64,000 nucleotides of DNA from assembly GCA_963844315.1 (NCBI GenBank), contig CAWJOC010000022.1, forward strand, positions 1 through 64,000. Direction: 5' to 3'. Both the position numbers and the translations under genes were made by a program. Position 1 is the first letter of the stretch, and every line of letters starts with the position of its first letter. The DNA is from CAWAVN01 sp963844315 (GTDB taxonomy: Bacteria; Planctomycetota; Planctomycetia; Planctomycetales; Planctomycetaceae). Positions 27,406 to 37,189 of the stretch are shown one piece after another. The notes under the pieces are model-generated. The model made no database searches. It saw only the letters and a list, made by a program, of their open reading frames with translations, and had not been told where the DNA came from.

Positions 27406-28717
27406 ATGGCGATTCATCAAACGTGCGACGGAATGAAACGACGGGACTTCCTCAAAGCCGGGGCGCTGGGCATTGGGGGTCTGACGCTCTCGAGCTATCT
27501 GCAATTGGCCGAAGCGGGAGAAGTCCGCGATGACGCCCCGGCCAAAGCCGCGATCTTCATCAACTTAACGGGTGGTCCCACCCACATGGACACCTTCGAC
27601 CTGAAACCCAACGCCCCGGCGGAGTATCGCGGGTTGTTCAATCCCATCCGCACCAACGTGGACGGCATTGAAATCTGCGAGCACATGCCCAAGCTCGCCC
27701 AGAACATGGACAAGTTCGTGATCCTCCGAGGCGTCTCGCACACCTTGGGCGCGCACCAACTGGGTTCCGACTACGTCAACACCGGCAACCGCCCGATTCC
27801 TTCCTTGGAATTCCCCGGCTATGGTTCGGTGGTCTCTAAGGAAGCCAAGACCATTGAACCCGATCTGCCCACCTTCGTCACCGTGGGGAACTCCAATCAA
27901 AAACCGGGTTTCCTGGGCGTGAAATATGCCCCCTTAAACACCGGTTCCACGCCCCGGGCCGGGCAGGCTTTTAGCGTGCGGGGCATTACGCTCGGCAATG
28001 GCGTGACGATTAAGGAAATCGAAAAACGCCAGGCCCTGCTGGGCGATCTCGACAAAACCTTCCAAGGTTTCGAGAAAGACAGCCAACTTTTGGAAGGCTT
28101 GGACAAATTCGGCGAGCAAGCCTACGCCATGATTACCTCCAAGCGCGCCCGCGAAGCCTTCGACACCGGCAAGGAAGACCCCAACTACGCCGCCCCGTTC
28201 GGCGAATCGCCTTTCGGCATGAGCTGCCTCTTGGCGAGCCGGTTGGTGGAAAGCGGCGTGAAGTTCGTCACGCTGACCTTGGGCGGTTGGGACACCCACG
28301 CCCAAAACTTCCCGCGCCTCAAGGACAGCTTGCTGTCCCACCTTGGATACCGGACTTTCGGCGCTCTTCGCTGGCCTCCATCAAAAGGGCCTCTTGGAAT
28401 CGACCGCGATCTTCGTCACCGGCGAGTTTGGCCGCACGCCCAAGATCAACCAACGCAGCGATCCGGGCGGACGCGACCACTATCCCCGCTGCATGTTCAT
28501 GCTGATGGCCGGCGGCGGAATAAGGGGCGGGCAAGTCATCGGCGAAAGCGATGACAAAGCCACTGGCCCCTTGAGCGAAGCCATCACGCCGGACGATGCC
28601 GCCGCGAGCTTCTACCATGCCCTGGGCATCAACCACCAGAACGAATACCACACCACCATCGGCCGCCCGATCACCATCGTCCGCGATGGCCACGTGATCG
28701 AAAAACTGTTTGCTTGA
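27406..28717 (+). CDS. DUF1501 protein, Tat-exported (one frameshift)
   Basis: The start is ATG 27406; a twin-arginine signal 'MKRRDFLKAGALGIGGLTLSSYL' follows at residue 10. The DUF1501 fold (alkaline-phosphatase/sulfatase-like superfamily) shows 'AIFINLTGGPTHMDTFDLKP', 'HTLGAHQLGSDYVNTG' and 'VTLTLGGWDTHAQNF'. At about 28338-28342 one extra C (CCCACCTTGG) changes the frame; the remaining 'LDTGLSALFAGLHQKGLLESTAIFVTGEFGRTPKIN' and '...GRDHYPRCMFMLMAGGG' run to 28717. It is the regular downstream partner of the DUF1549/DUF1553 gene, 148 bp away. Confidence 0.9.
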
Positions 28718-28835
28718 GTTTGGTCCGTAGTCCCCTGGAGGATTTTGGACCGATAGTCAAACCCTGACATCGCAATCGGCATCACGACCACCCTTCCGGT
28801 CGTGATGCCGATTGTGTTTTTCATTGGTCTGTCTT

Positions 28836-29025
28836 GTCCCCTCTCCCGTAAGGGTGAGAGGTTTTTGCTTTGTCCCCACTCCCTTGGAGAGAGGGTTAGG
28901 GTGAGGGGTTCGATTTAAGTTGGACGTCTCCTCTGCGTCGTCCCCCCTCATCCGGCCTTCGGCCACCTTCTCCCCAGGGAGAAGGGACGTATTCAAGCGT
29001 TTTGGTTGCGGTGAAACCGCGTTAG
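28836..29025 (-). repeat. interspersed repeat, copy R4 (minus orientation) with a partial second unit
   Basis: Read on the minus strand, it starts at the stop codon of the DUF116-polyprenyl synthase gene (CTAACGCGGTTTCACCGCAACC) and runs through GTCCCTTCTCCC, GGCCGAAGGCCGGATGAGGG and CCCTCACCCTAACCCTCT to the terminus. A second shortened terminus (28836-28862) follows. It accounts for most of the 303-bp gap between two convergent genes; nothing else is seen in that gap. Confidence 0.8.
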
Positions 29026-30917
29026 GTATTCTTCGCACCGCTGATTTGCAGCGGGACCAGCACGGGGTCGGGCGGAAGGTCGGGCGTGGGAACATCTTCC
29101 GGAGCGAGGACCGTATCGATCAGGAAGTGGAAGAGTTGCCGGAGTTCTTCTGGTTCGATGTCTTCCACCAACGCCTCGGCCCGGGTGCGGGATTTCTCGA
29201 CAAGGACTTCCGCCTTGTCGAAGACCTTGTGCTTTTCGAAGAGCATCCTGAGTTGGGCAATGCGCTCTCGGGCGGGATCCCCACTTTGCAGGAGGCGGTG
29301 CAAAGTTTCCCGTTCGATGGCGCTCGCCGATTGGTAAGCCAGGGCCAAGAGCACCGTGGGACGTAGCGACAGGGCATCCTGGCCCGCGATGAGTTTGTTG
29401 TTGTCATCGCCCCGCCAGTCCTTGAGGTCGTTCAGGATTTGAAAACCCACCCCCACTTGCCGGGCGAACTGCGGGAGAAATTCCTCGTACGCATCCGTCG
29501 GGCCCAGCCATGCGAAGACCCGGCGTAGAGTGCCGCTTCAAACGCCGGTGAGGTTTTCAAGGCGTAGATTTGCAGGGCATCCAGCGGCGTGAGTTCCGCA
29601 TTCGGGGCGGATTGCCAGGCCATCTCCGCCCCTTGGCCATCGCACAGCTTGACATGGGCGGCGGACATGCGGTCGAGAATGTCGGCGGCGGCCTCCGCTC
29701 CGATTTCCTTCCGGGCGGAACTCACCAAACGGTATCCCAAGCCAATCAAATGGTCGCCCACGTTAATGGCTGTCCCAAGATCGTACCGTTTGTGCAAGGT
29801 TTCCTGACCGTAGCGGTATTGGTCGTCATCCTCGATGTCATCGTGGACCAAGGAGGCTTTGTGAAAGGCTTCAATCGCCATCGCGACCCGGCCCACGCCA
29901 TCGGAATAGTGCAGCGAGTTTTCGCTGCCAGGACCGGCGGAAAGCCCCTTGGCTCCGGTCAGGGCATCATAGGCGGCGAGCGTCATAAAGGGCCGAAAGC
30001 GTTTCCCGCCATTGGCCAGCCAATCGTAGGAGATGCGCTCGGTTTTTCCCAAAGGACTTTCCGCCGCTTCCGGGGTTTTGGTGCGGATGCGGGGGAGCAG
30101 CGTTTCGAAGCGGTCCTCGAACAATTGATTGGCAGCTCGCATCAAGGGAACGTAGCTTGTCGTTTGCGGTTCGGGGAGAGGTTCATATTGTTCCAAAACA
30201 TCCCAGACCCAGGCTTCATCCAGCTTGGTATTCTTGCAGTCTCCCGAATGCAATGGAATCGCATAACTGGGTACGCCCGCGATCAGAACTTTGTCGATGG
30301 CTTTTTCCAGGACGTTCAAACACGCCACGCCCAGAATCCCGTCGATGTACCCGGAGACAATAATCTTGAGCACAATCGGCGAGCCTTCGGCGACCAGGAC
30401 TTTGTAGCCCAATTGCTCCGCGCGGACTTTGTAGTCGGCAATCGAGCAGGCTCCGCAGCGCTCGCAGTCGAGGCCAAATTCATCGTAATCGGCGGGGCAA
30501 CCCTCGGCGTGCTTCAAGCAATGCGGCAAAAGCAAGAGCCGGCGTTCAAAGGGCGTCGCCAGGAATTGCCGCTTCCAGAAAAAATTCCCAATCAGCACCA
30601 TCGCAAAGCCCAGGAATTTTTCCGGCAGGTTCATCTCGGCCAGAAGCTCCCGCCCATAGGCTTCCAAGTCGCCTTTGTTGAAGGGGCGGGATTTGTCCAA
30701 GCCTTCCGCGAATTTTTGGGCGGCGGATTTGATGTCTTCGCGAAGCTCCAAAGTCTCTGGGACATCTTTCAAATGGCTGGTGCTGGCCCGCCGGCACTGC
30801 TCTGACCGGCGCAGGATCATCGTCCTCCAAATGGGATCGGGTGGAGAAAGTCGCGGAGGCTGCGGGAGGAGTCGTGAAGTCTTCGGATTCTTGGTGCGAA
30901 GTCGGAGCAATGGACAC
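29022..30917 (-). CDS. DUF116 - polyprenyl (trans-isoprenyl) diphosphate synthase fusion (frameshifted)
   Basis: The N-terminal half is a DUF116 domain with its cysteine pattern ('LPHCLKHAEGCPADYDEFGLDCERCGACSIADYKV'), likely metal- or Fe-S-binding. The C-terminal half is a trans-isoprenyl diphosphate synthase: 'GGKRFRPFMTLAAYDAL', first Asp-rich motif 'DDIEDDD', 'KTSPAFEAALYAG', and a second motif 'NDLKDWRGDD' in which the first Asp is Asn. The frame changes at about 29517 (between 'AALYAG' and 'PTDAYEEFLPQFARQVGVGFQILN'). The N-terminal 35 residues may also lie in a second frame ('MSIAPTSHQESEDFTTPP', from 30917), suggesting another indel near 30800. It ends the minus-strand cluster with the cyclase, 53 bp downstream of it. 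Confidence 0.82.
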
Positions 30918-30970
30918 AGGCTTCTCCTCAGATTTTCTACGGTCAGGCGGACGGCCGGCTCGCCGGGGAT

Positions 30971-32989
30971 TCAGGGGTTGTCGGTTCCATCAGATGTCAA
31001 GGCAGGGGAAAGCGTGGCGGTACTGCGTGGCGTGTTTGGGGAGGATTTCGCTTCTGGGTTTAATGTCCGCACCGCGCGGCCCAAGGCTTGGGTGGTGAAA
31101 ATCAGCGGATACAGGCTCTCAAAATACCATAATTTCGCAAAATAGAAACCGATGGGCGTGGGCTTACGGTATTCTCCTGATTCCACTCTGTCCATCAGCC
31201 AATGCAGTCCAAGATCCGCATGCCTTCCCTTAGGCTCCCAAGACAGCAGTATCTCAGTGGCGAGTGCTGTCTCCTCGACGCTCGAAGGCACGCCTTTCAT
31301 CCCGCTCCATCCGCCATCCGCGTTCTGGTTGTCCTTCAACCATTGAACCCCGCGAAGGGCGATAGGGTTCGCTTTATCCCTGGCATCCCGGTAAGCCGCC
31401 AATACTCTTGCGGTTCCATATGTAGGGTTAATGTCATCCGGGGCATGCTGATTGCCGAACCAAAGTGGCAGCCAGGAACCATCGGGGCGCTGCGTATTCT
31501 TCAGATATTGAAACCCCCGCAGAATGGCATGAACTCCCGAATAATCGGACGAATCCCAAATCGAATGAAATAAGAGTTCGTGCAGAAACCGGTCAATCAA
31601 ATTTCCCTCGCCATGCCTCTTTTGGTATTCGCGCTGGTGATATTCGGTGTAACCTGGCGGGTAGCCCCAAGGAAATCCAAACCGAATTAAAGCCCGGAGG
31701 CAATGGGCGGTAATGTCTGGGGCGCTGCGATCAAATGGCAATGTTCCCCAGCCTTTGCAAAAGGTGGGAAATCCTCCGTCGCGGTTCTGTAACCCTATAA
31801 GCCAGTCGATGCCGCGCGAAACGGATTGAACTACCTCGAAAGAGGAATCAAGTTGCGCCCACTCCCATTGAGGGAATGGGCCAAGATCCGGCATAGGTCT
31901 GCGCAATCGACTTACTCGATGAGTCAACATAAACAAAGCCAAGATCGCTCCCGGCGTGTCATCGGCATCGGGCACGCCGCCGGGGAGATCCGTCCAAGCC
32001 CAGCCGCCGGGGTCGGCATTGGCGTAGGGATGCACGGTTTTGTATTGCTGCTTCAACAGCCAATCCCGAATGACCGGGCGGTCTTCTTCGGGAAGATCCT
32101 CTCCCAAGGCATTGACGGCGAGCGTGGTCGTCCAGGTGGCAAGATTTGTGTCAATCGGCCAACTGCCATCGGGGCGGACGGAGTTGACGAGAAACTCCAC
32201 GCCTTTTTTCGCCACGGGATGTTTCGACAGACCCATTCCCGCGAGGCTCATGGTGACGAAACTCGTGAGTGGGGCCGCTTCCAGAAACCCGCCGTTTTCC
32301 GGTTGAATGCGTTCGAGCACTTTGAGGCTGGGATTTTTCGCCCAATGCCGGAGCAGCCGGGTGAGGGGGTTCCAGGTTTTCCGATGATGATGCCGGACTT
32401 GCCCAATCGCAATCAGTGCCGGCAGAGCGTAACTGACGACCGGCAGTTTCACGGTTTTATAAAACTTCGCGGGCAGACAGGCCAACTCAAAGGGCAACGC
32501 TTGGACCTGTTTCCATTCAACCAAACCCGCGAGAGCACAATGAGTGAGAATGGGAATCGAAAAGGTTTTGTCCTTGCCGTAGCGGGCAACAATCGCCGGG
32601 ATTCCGCCCGCGTTTTCAATCCAACGGATCGCGCTTTCCACCGTGCTATGGTATTGGCTTTCGGTTCCAGTGGCATGAAACACCGCGCGGGCGAGCATGG
32701 TGGTGGAGATGTTCGAGAGGCTCTTGGTCGTATCGCCCCACCCGCCATCGGGGTTTTGATTTTCGGCAAGCCAACGCAGACCCCCGGCGATCAACTCGGA
32801 AGATTTGTCCCCGCCATCCCGCCGCACCATTTCCAAGGCCATCACCGCCGTCGCGGTGGAAAGAGCCGACGTCGATAATTCCCCCTCCCAATGACCTGCC
32901 GCGGTGCGCTCGGCCAAGAGAGTCCGGCGTGCGGTTTCGTAACATTGCATCAGTCGGGAATACAACAAAACTTGTCTCTCATTGGTCAT
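30971..32989 (-). CDS. squalene-hopene-cyclase-like terpene cyclase
   Basis: Class II terpene cyclases protonate squalene-type substrates at the membrane. From ATG 32989 (MTNERQVLLYSRLMQCYET) the protein has 672 residues, normal for the family; an in-frame Met at 33061 would overlap the preceding gene. Seven or so QW motifs are visible ('QNPDGGWGD', 'RPDGSWPIDT', 'QNRDGGFPTF', 'QRPDGSWLPLWFG', 'QNADGGWSGM'). The catalytic D-x-D-D motif is 'PDADDTP' (341-344). Because the surrounding sequence ('GGWAWTDLPGGVPDADDT') differs from classical SHC, this may belong to a distinct subfamily with another product, so I give no gene symbol. It lies within the lipoyl/ferredoxin/prenyl cluster. Confidence 0.88.
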   Translation of the reverse strand: MTNERQVLLYSRLMQCYETARRTLLAERTAAGHWEGELSTSALSTATAVMALEMVRRDGGDKSSELIAGGLRWLAENQNPDGGWGDTTKSLSNISTTMLARAVFHATGTESQYHSTVESAIRWIENAGGIPAIVARYGKDKTFSIPILTHCALAGLVEWKQVQALPFELACLPAKFYKTVKLPVVSYALPALIAIGQVRHHHRKTWNPLTRLLRHWAKNPSLKVLERIQPENGGFLEAAPLTSFVTMSLAGMGLSKHPVAKKGVEFLVNSVRPDGSWPIDTNLATWTTTLAVNALGEDLPEEDRPVIRDWLLKQQYKTVHPYANADPGGWAWTDLPGGVPDADDTPGAILALFMLTHRVSRLRRPMPDLGPFPQWEWAQLDSSFEVVQSVSRGIDWLIGLQNRDGGFPTFCKGWGTLPFDRSAPDITAHCLRALIRFGFPWGYPPGYTEYHQREYQKRHGEGNLIDRFLHELLFHSIWDSSDYSGVHAILRGFQYLKNTQRPDGSWLPLWFGNQHAPDDINPTYGTARVLAAYRDARDKANPIALRGVQWLKDNQNADGGWSGMKGVPSSVEETALATEILLSWEPKGRHADLGLHWLMDRVESGEYRKPTPIGFYFAKLWYFESLYPLIFTTQALGRAVRTLNPEAKSSPNTPRSTATLSPALTSDGTDNP

Positions 32990-33035
32990 TGGCGCTTGGT
33001 CAATCCAATCATGGGGCTTACGCCCCACGCTCGTC

Positions 33036-34070
33036 TTATAGATCCAAGTCATCCAGCCCATCCATCAGGCTGTCGAGTTCATCGACTTCGTTTTGAGCGA
33101 GTTTTGTGGGAATGCCCACCGCCATGCCCACGGCTTCCCGGCCATCGGCGACAAGTTCCGCATCGCGCTCGGCGACGGCCAGTTCCAAAGGCGATTTGTC
33201 GGTGGCTCCGAACAGTTTCGAGAGGTCGATTTTCAAATTGCCAATCTCACCGTCGGCCCCGGCGATGGCGGAATCTTTATGTCCGGGGAAGATAATGGCG
33301 TTTTCCGGGCAAACCCGGCTGCATGCAGGGCAGCCTTTTTTGCAGTTGTCCTGCTCTTCGACCAGGATGCGGTCGAGTTGATCCACGCCGTAGACCCCGA
33401 ACAGGCAGAAGTCGATGCACTCCATGCAGTTGGTGCAGCGGCTGTAATCGATCACCGGATACCACCGGCGTTTGGTCGGATCGGTGAGGAGATGGCCATT
33501 CCCGTTTTGTCCATTCGGGGGAGTATTTCCATTGGGGGCGGGAGTGGGAGCGAGGTAACGGTCGAGTTGCTCTTTCTTGGGGCTGCCTTCGATCCAATCC
33601 AAAAGCTGCACGGTTTGAACGCTGGTTTCCTTGGCGATGCGGTGGATTTCCTCCAGGTAGGTTTTCGGATTCGTGCTGCTCCGCAAATCGAGAACGTAGA
33701 TCTTGCGGTTGGGAACATTGCTAGAGCCAATCCCGTGGAATTCCGGCGTGTCCTCTTCGTCCAAGTCCTCGTCATCTTCCCCGGATTTGAGCAGCGTAAA
33801 TCCTTCGTGACCCTTCACGCCTTGCCGGTCGAGAATCCATCTGGCCGCGCGGGGATAAAGCCAGGACAAAATCACCACATGGCCGGGAACCCGCCGCAAG
33901 AACAACAACCCCGTGTGGTCGCCGCTCATGTCATAGACGTGCGGGACAATCGACAGGTCCACGTCAGGGGACATAATCAAAGCGGCGGCGATGTCTTCTT
34001 CCAGGTTGCGTTTGACGGGGTTCACGCCCTGATGTTGGGAGATCACCACAGTGATTTTTTTTCCGGCCAT
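33036..34070 (-). CDS. 2x[4Fe-4S] ferredoxin-type protein with unknown N-terminal domain
   Basis: The start is ATG 34070 (MAGKKITVVISQHQGVNP); upstream codons in the frame only mirror the neighbouring gene. The 344-residue protein has a novel N-terminal domain of about 200 residues ('VNPVKRNLEEDIAAALIMSPDVDLSIVPHVYDMSGDHTG'), an Asn/Gly/Pro linker, then two ferredoxin motifs, 'CTNCMECIDFC' and 'CKKGCPACSRVCP', able to bind two [4Fe-4S] clusters, and an acidic C-terminal tail. It is probably a soluble electron carrier for the neighbouring enzymes. It follows the lipoyl carrier by 49 bp and precedes the cyclase by 46 bp. Confidence 0.85.
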   Translation of the reverse strand: MAGKKITVVISQHQGVNPVKRNLEEDIAAALIMSPDVDLSIVPHVYDMSGDHTGLLFLRRVPGHVVILSWLYPRAARWILDRQGVKGHEGFTLLKSGEDDEDLDEEDTPEFHGIGSSNVPNRKIYVLDLRSSTNPKTYLEEIHRIAKETSVQTVQLLDWIEGSPKKEQLDRYLAPTPAPNGNTPPNGQNGNGHLLTDPTKRRWYPVIDYSRCTNCMECIDFCLFGVYGVDQLDRILVEEQDNCKKGCPACSRVCPENAIIFPGHKDSAIAGADGEIGNLKIDLSKLFGATDKSPLELAVAERDAELVADGREAVGMAVGIPTKLAQNEVDELDSLMDGLDDLDL

Positions 34071-34119
34071 AACGATGCTCTGCTCTCGAATCATGCAAAA
34101 GGCGAGAAACCGCCTGGAC

Positions 34120-34581
34120 TTACTGAATCTGCCCCTTGATGAGCCTTTGGTCTTTCTCCCACCCCGCCTCCAATCGCTCCACATAGGCTTTGGGAGACAG
34201 GAATTCCGCCTGCGTGTCCAACGTAAACAGCCAACCGGCCCCGTAATTGTCGGCATTGATCGCGGAGGGGTCCGCCAAAAACTCCTCATTGAAATCCAAC
34301 AACATCCCGGCATAAGGCGTATATAAACTGGAGAGGGCCTTGGAGCTTTCGATTTCCCCAATCTCTTGCCGCTCCGCGACTTGGGTTTGGGGATCAATCG
34401 ACCATTCCAGAAAATACACGTCTTGCAGCATCCGCACCGAATACGCCGTAAACCCCACCCGAAACGGCGTTCCCTCCTCCGGCGAAGCGGATTTCAGCCA
34501 CAAATGGTTGGGAGCATAAAAGCGGTCGGTGGGAATCCGCGCTTCGTACTTTCCCATCATGAAGATCAGATCGCTGGTCAT
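34120..34581 (-). CDS. GcvH-like lipoyl carrier protein
   Basis: A 153-residue protein with the lipoyl fold of glycine cleavage H protein. The modified lysine is expected at Lys81 in 'GEIESSKALSSLYTPYAG', and 'HLWLKSASPEEGTPFRVGFTAYSVRMLQDVYFLEW' matches the N-terminal beta sheet. The glycine cleavage partners gcvP/gcvT are not nearby; instead it leads a cluster with a ferredoxin and isoprenoid enzymes. It may thus be a dedicated lipoyl or sulfur carrier like the LbpA proteins of other bacteria, and I do not assign gcvH. Confidence 0.85.
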   Translation of the reverse strand: MTSDLIFMMGKYEARIPTDRFYAPNHLWLKSASPEEGTPFRVGFTAYSVRMLQDVYFLEWSIDPQTQVAERQEIGEIESSKALSSLYTPYAGMLLDFNEEFLADPSAINADNYGAGWLFTLDTQAEFLSPKAYVERLEAGWEKDQRLIKGQIQ

Positions 34582-34859
34582 GACAGACTTGTTACAATTC
34601 CGCGGAGGATTCTCGGGTAGAATCGGTGGGATCAGGAAGCAGAGTGTCGAAGCCGTTCGGGGGAACTTTCCTCATTTTTTGCAGCCTAAATAGTAGAAAC
34701 TCTTTCCGTCCGAGATGCAAGCACGACCGATGGCGGAAGTCAAACGACGTGGAGAAGTGCCTCTTGTCGCCTCTGGGGGGATCGGGTAAACTTGATTAGT
34801 TTGGGGTTTTGGACCCAATTTGACACGTGGAATCTATTTATGGGGATTGGGACAGGCTT
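34582..34859. other. intergenic region between divergent transcription units
   Basis: It separates the minus-strand lipoyl cluster from the plus-strand prc gene and should hold both promoters. No clear -35/-10 pair or regulator site was recognised. Confidence 0.4.
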
Positions 34860-36929
34860 ATGAGAATCAAAGCTCCCAGGTACACCGCAGTGTTTTTGAC
34901 ACTTTTGATGGGGGCCATGGCCGCCTTGGGATTTATCGCCCACGCCTATTCGGGACCGCCCGACACGGCCGCGGAGACGACAAAACTGGTCGCCGGGATG
35001 ATTACCCGCTTCCACATCAGCCAAAAAGAAATTGATGATGCCGTGTCCGAGCAATTGCTCAATCGGTTCATCGAGCAGGTCGATCCGCAAAAGCTGTATT
35101 TCACCCAAGCCGAGATTGATGAGTTCAACAAGCTCAAAACGGAACTCGACGAAAAAATTCTGGCGGGCGACGTGAGCTTTGCGTTCGACACCTACGACCG
35201 CTACACCGCGATTGCCCAAGACCGCATGAAATTGGCCCACAAGCTGATTGATGCCGATCACGATTTCACCCTGGACGAGTCCATGGTGACCGACGCCGAC
35301 AAGCAAACCTGGGCCAAATCCCAGGAAGAGATCGAAGACCGCTGGCGGAAGCGGATCAAGTACGATCTTTTGATCCTGAAACTGGATGGGACCGAACTGG
35401 CCGAAGCCAAAAAACGTCTGCACAAGCGATACGACAACCTGGAATCCATGCTCAAGCAATTCGAGGATGCGGAGAAGCTGGAAACCTATCTATCGTCCTT
35501 GACGCATTGCTTCGACCCGCATTCCAGCTACATGTCGCCCGAATCCAACGATGATTTCCAAATCCAGATGCAGCTTCGGCTGCAAGGCATCGGAGCGGCT
35601 CTGCGGGCGGAAGATGGCTACACCGTGGTCGCCCAGATTGTGCCCGGCGGAGCGGCGGAGAAAGACAAACGCCTGCAAGTCGGCGATAAGATCATCGGCG
35701 TCGGCCAGGAAGAAGAAAAGGAATTCACCGATATCGTCGAGATGAAGCTCTCCCGCGTGGTCCGCCTCATTCGCGGCGAAGCCGGCACGAAGGTGCGCCT
35801 GCAAGTCAAACCCAAGGAAACGCCCACGGAAGTCAAAGTCTACGAACTCACCCGGCAAGTCATCGAACTCAAATCGTCCGAAGTGAAGGGCGAAATCCTG
35901 GAAACCAAGAAATGGCTGGGCGGGGACAATACCCCCAATGTCCGCATCGGCCTGATCAACATCCCCTCGTTCTACCGTGACTTTGAAGGCGCCCGCCAAG
36001 GCGTCGAGAATTTCAAAAGCACCTCCCGCGATGTGGCCAAAGTCCTTGAGGACTTCAAGAAGCAAGGCGGGGTCGATGCGGTGGTCGTGGATCTCCGCAT
36101 GAACGGCGGCGGCGCGCTCAGCGAAGCCATCGAAGTCACCGGCCTCTTTATCAATGAAGGCCCGGTCGTCATGGTCAAAGAGCAAAACGGCTCCACCCGC
36201 TCGCACGATGACCTGGAAAGCGGCGTGATCTACGGCGGGCCGCTCGTGGTTCTAACCAACAGGCTGTCCGCATCCGCTTCGGAAATCTTCGCCGGGGCCA
36301 TTAAAGATTACGGTCGGGGACTGGTCGTAGGCGACACCACGACCCATGGCAAGGGAACCGTCCAAAACGTGATGCCCGTGACCCGCAGGCTATTCCGCTT
36401 GCTGCAGCCCGAAGATGACCGAGGGGCGCTCAAGCTGACCATCAACCAATTCTACCGGGTCAATGGAAACAGCACCCAAAACGACGGCGTGCATTCCGAC
36501 GTGGTCCTGCCGTCGCTCCTCGATCACATGGACCTGGGCGAATCCTTCATGGACAATGCCCTCAAAGCCAGCAAAGTGGACCCCGTCGACCACGCCAACT
36601 ACGACCGGGTCAAACCGGAGTGGATCAAGACCCTGGCCCAAGACAGCCAAAAGCGGGTGGCCGCCGATGAGGAATTCCAGAAGATCCAAAAGCAAATCGC
36701 CGCGTTCTTGGAACGGAAGAATCGGACGACGGTTTCCCTCAATGAAGAGACGTTGAAGAAGGAGCAGGAAGCCGATAAGAAGCTCGACATGGAAGACATG
36801 GAAGAGGACAAGACCAAGGACGGCGAAGAGCCGCCCATCTTCGCGGACACCGCCTACAACAAGGAAGTTCTCCGCATCACCAACGACTATCTCCAATTGG
36901 TGAAAGAACTCAAGACGGCCAAGAACTAA
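34860..36929 (+). CDS. prc: C-terminal processing peptidase Prc/CtpA, S41 family
   Basis: Prc cleaves exported proteins at their C-termini. The ATG at 34860 begins 'MRIKAPRYTAVFLTLLMGAMAALGFIAHAYSG', a signal anchor, and gives 689 residues, similar to the large tail-specific proteases. Features are 'DPHSSYMSPESNDDFQIQM' before the PDZ domain ('GYTVVAQIVPGGAAEKDKRLQVGDKIIGV'), then the S41 core 'DAVVVDLRMNGGGALSEA' with catalytic Ser474 ('SASASEIFAGA') and Lys498 ('HGKGTVQ'). The C-terminal DUF3340-like part is Lys/Glu-rich. It is monocistronic, ending at a strong terminator. Confidence 0.95.
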   Translation: MRIKAPRYTAVFLTLLMGAMAALGFIAHAYSGPPDTAAETTKLVAGMITRFHISQKEIDDAVSEQLLNRFIEQVDPQKLYFTQAEIDEFNKLKTELDEKILAGDVSFAFDTYDRYTAIAQDRMKLAHKLIDADHDFTLDESMVTDADKQTWAKSQEEIEDRWRKRIKYDLLILKLDGTELAEAKKRLHKRYDNLESMLKQFEDAEKLETYLSSLTHCFDPHSSYMSPESNDDFQIQMQLRLQGIGAALRAEDGYTVVAQIVPGGAAEKDKRLQVGDKIIGVGQEEEKEFTDIVEMKLSRVVRLIRGEAGTKVRLQVKPKETPTEVKVYELTRQVIELKSSEVKGEILETKKWLGGDNTPNVRIGLINIPSFYRDFEGARQGVENFKSTSRDVAKVLEDFKKQGGVDAVVVDLRMNGGGALSEAIEVTGLFINEGPVVMVKEQNGSTRSHDDLESGVIYGGPLVVLTNRLSASASEIFAGAIKDYGRGLVVGDTTTHGKGTVQNVMPVTRRLFRLLQPEDDRGALKLTINQFYRVNGNSTQNDGVHSDVVLPSLLDHMDLGESFMDNALKASKVDPVDHANYDRVKPEWIKTLAQDSQKRVAADEEFQKIQKQIAAFLERKNRTTVSLNEETLKKEQEADKKLDMEDMEEDKTKDGEEPPIFADTAYNKEVLRITNDYLQLVKELKTAKN

Positions 36930-36950
36930 CGGCCACATTATCCAAACCAA

Positions 36951-36989
36951 ACCGCCCGGCTCCCAAAAAACGCCGGGCGGTTTTTTTTT
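36951..36989 (+). terminator. Rho-independent terminator of prc
   Basis: The stem ACCGCCCGGC (36951-36960) pairs perfectly with GCCGGGCGGT (36972-36981), with an 11-base A-rich loop and a run of nine T (36981-36989). It lies 22 bp after the prc stop codon and is the only textbook intrinsic terminator seen in the window. Confidence 0.95.
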
Positions 36990-36995
36990 GTTTCT

Positions 36996-37174
36996 GTCCC
37001 CTCTCCCCTTGGAGAGGGTTAGTGTGAGGGGTTTGATCTATTCTGTCCCCTCTCCCCTTGGGGGAGAGGGTTAGGGTGAGGGGTTTCGACGAAGAGGGCG
37101 CATTGAACCATTCGATCCCCTCATCCGGCTTTCGGCCACCGACCGAAGGTTGGTCCCCTTAAAAGAGAAGAGAC
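36996..37174 (-). repeat. interspersed repeat, copy R5 (minus orientation) with duplicated terminus
   Basis: It is the reverse-orientation counterpart of R3: a first short unit (36996-37041) is followed by a fuller one (37045-37174) with CCCTAACCCTCTCCCCCAAGG in complement and the GGCCGAAAGCCGGATGAGGGG core. It fills the gap between prc and the convergent small gene. Confidence 0.8.
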
Positions 37175-37189
37175 ATCGTTAGGCATTGC

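Noticed and set aside
28836..29025. Insertion sequence or mobile element with its own gene
   Set aside because: No transposase or integrase frame is present in any copy of the repeat; it is at most a non-autonomous element.
34120..34581. Glycine cleavage system H protein by role
   Set aside because: The fold and lysine match, but gcvP and gcvT are absent nearby and the neighbours are isoprenoid enzymes, so the role was not assigned.
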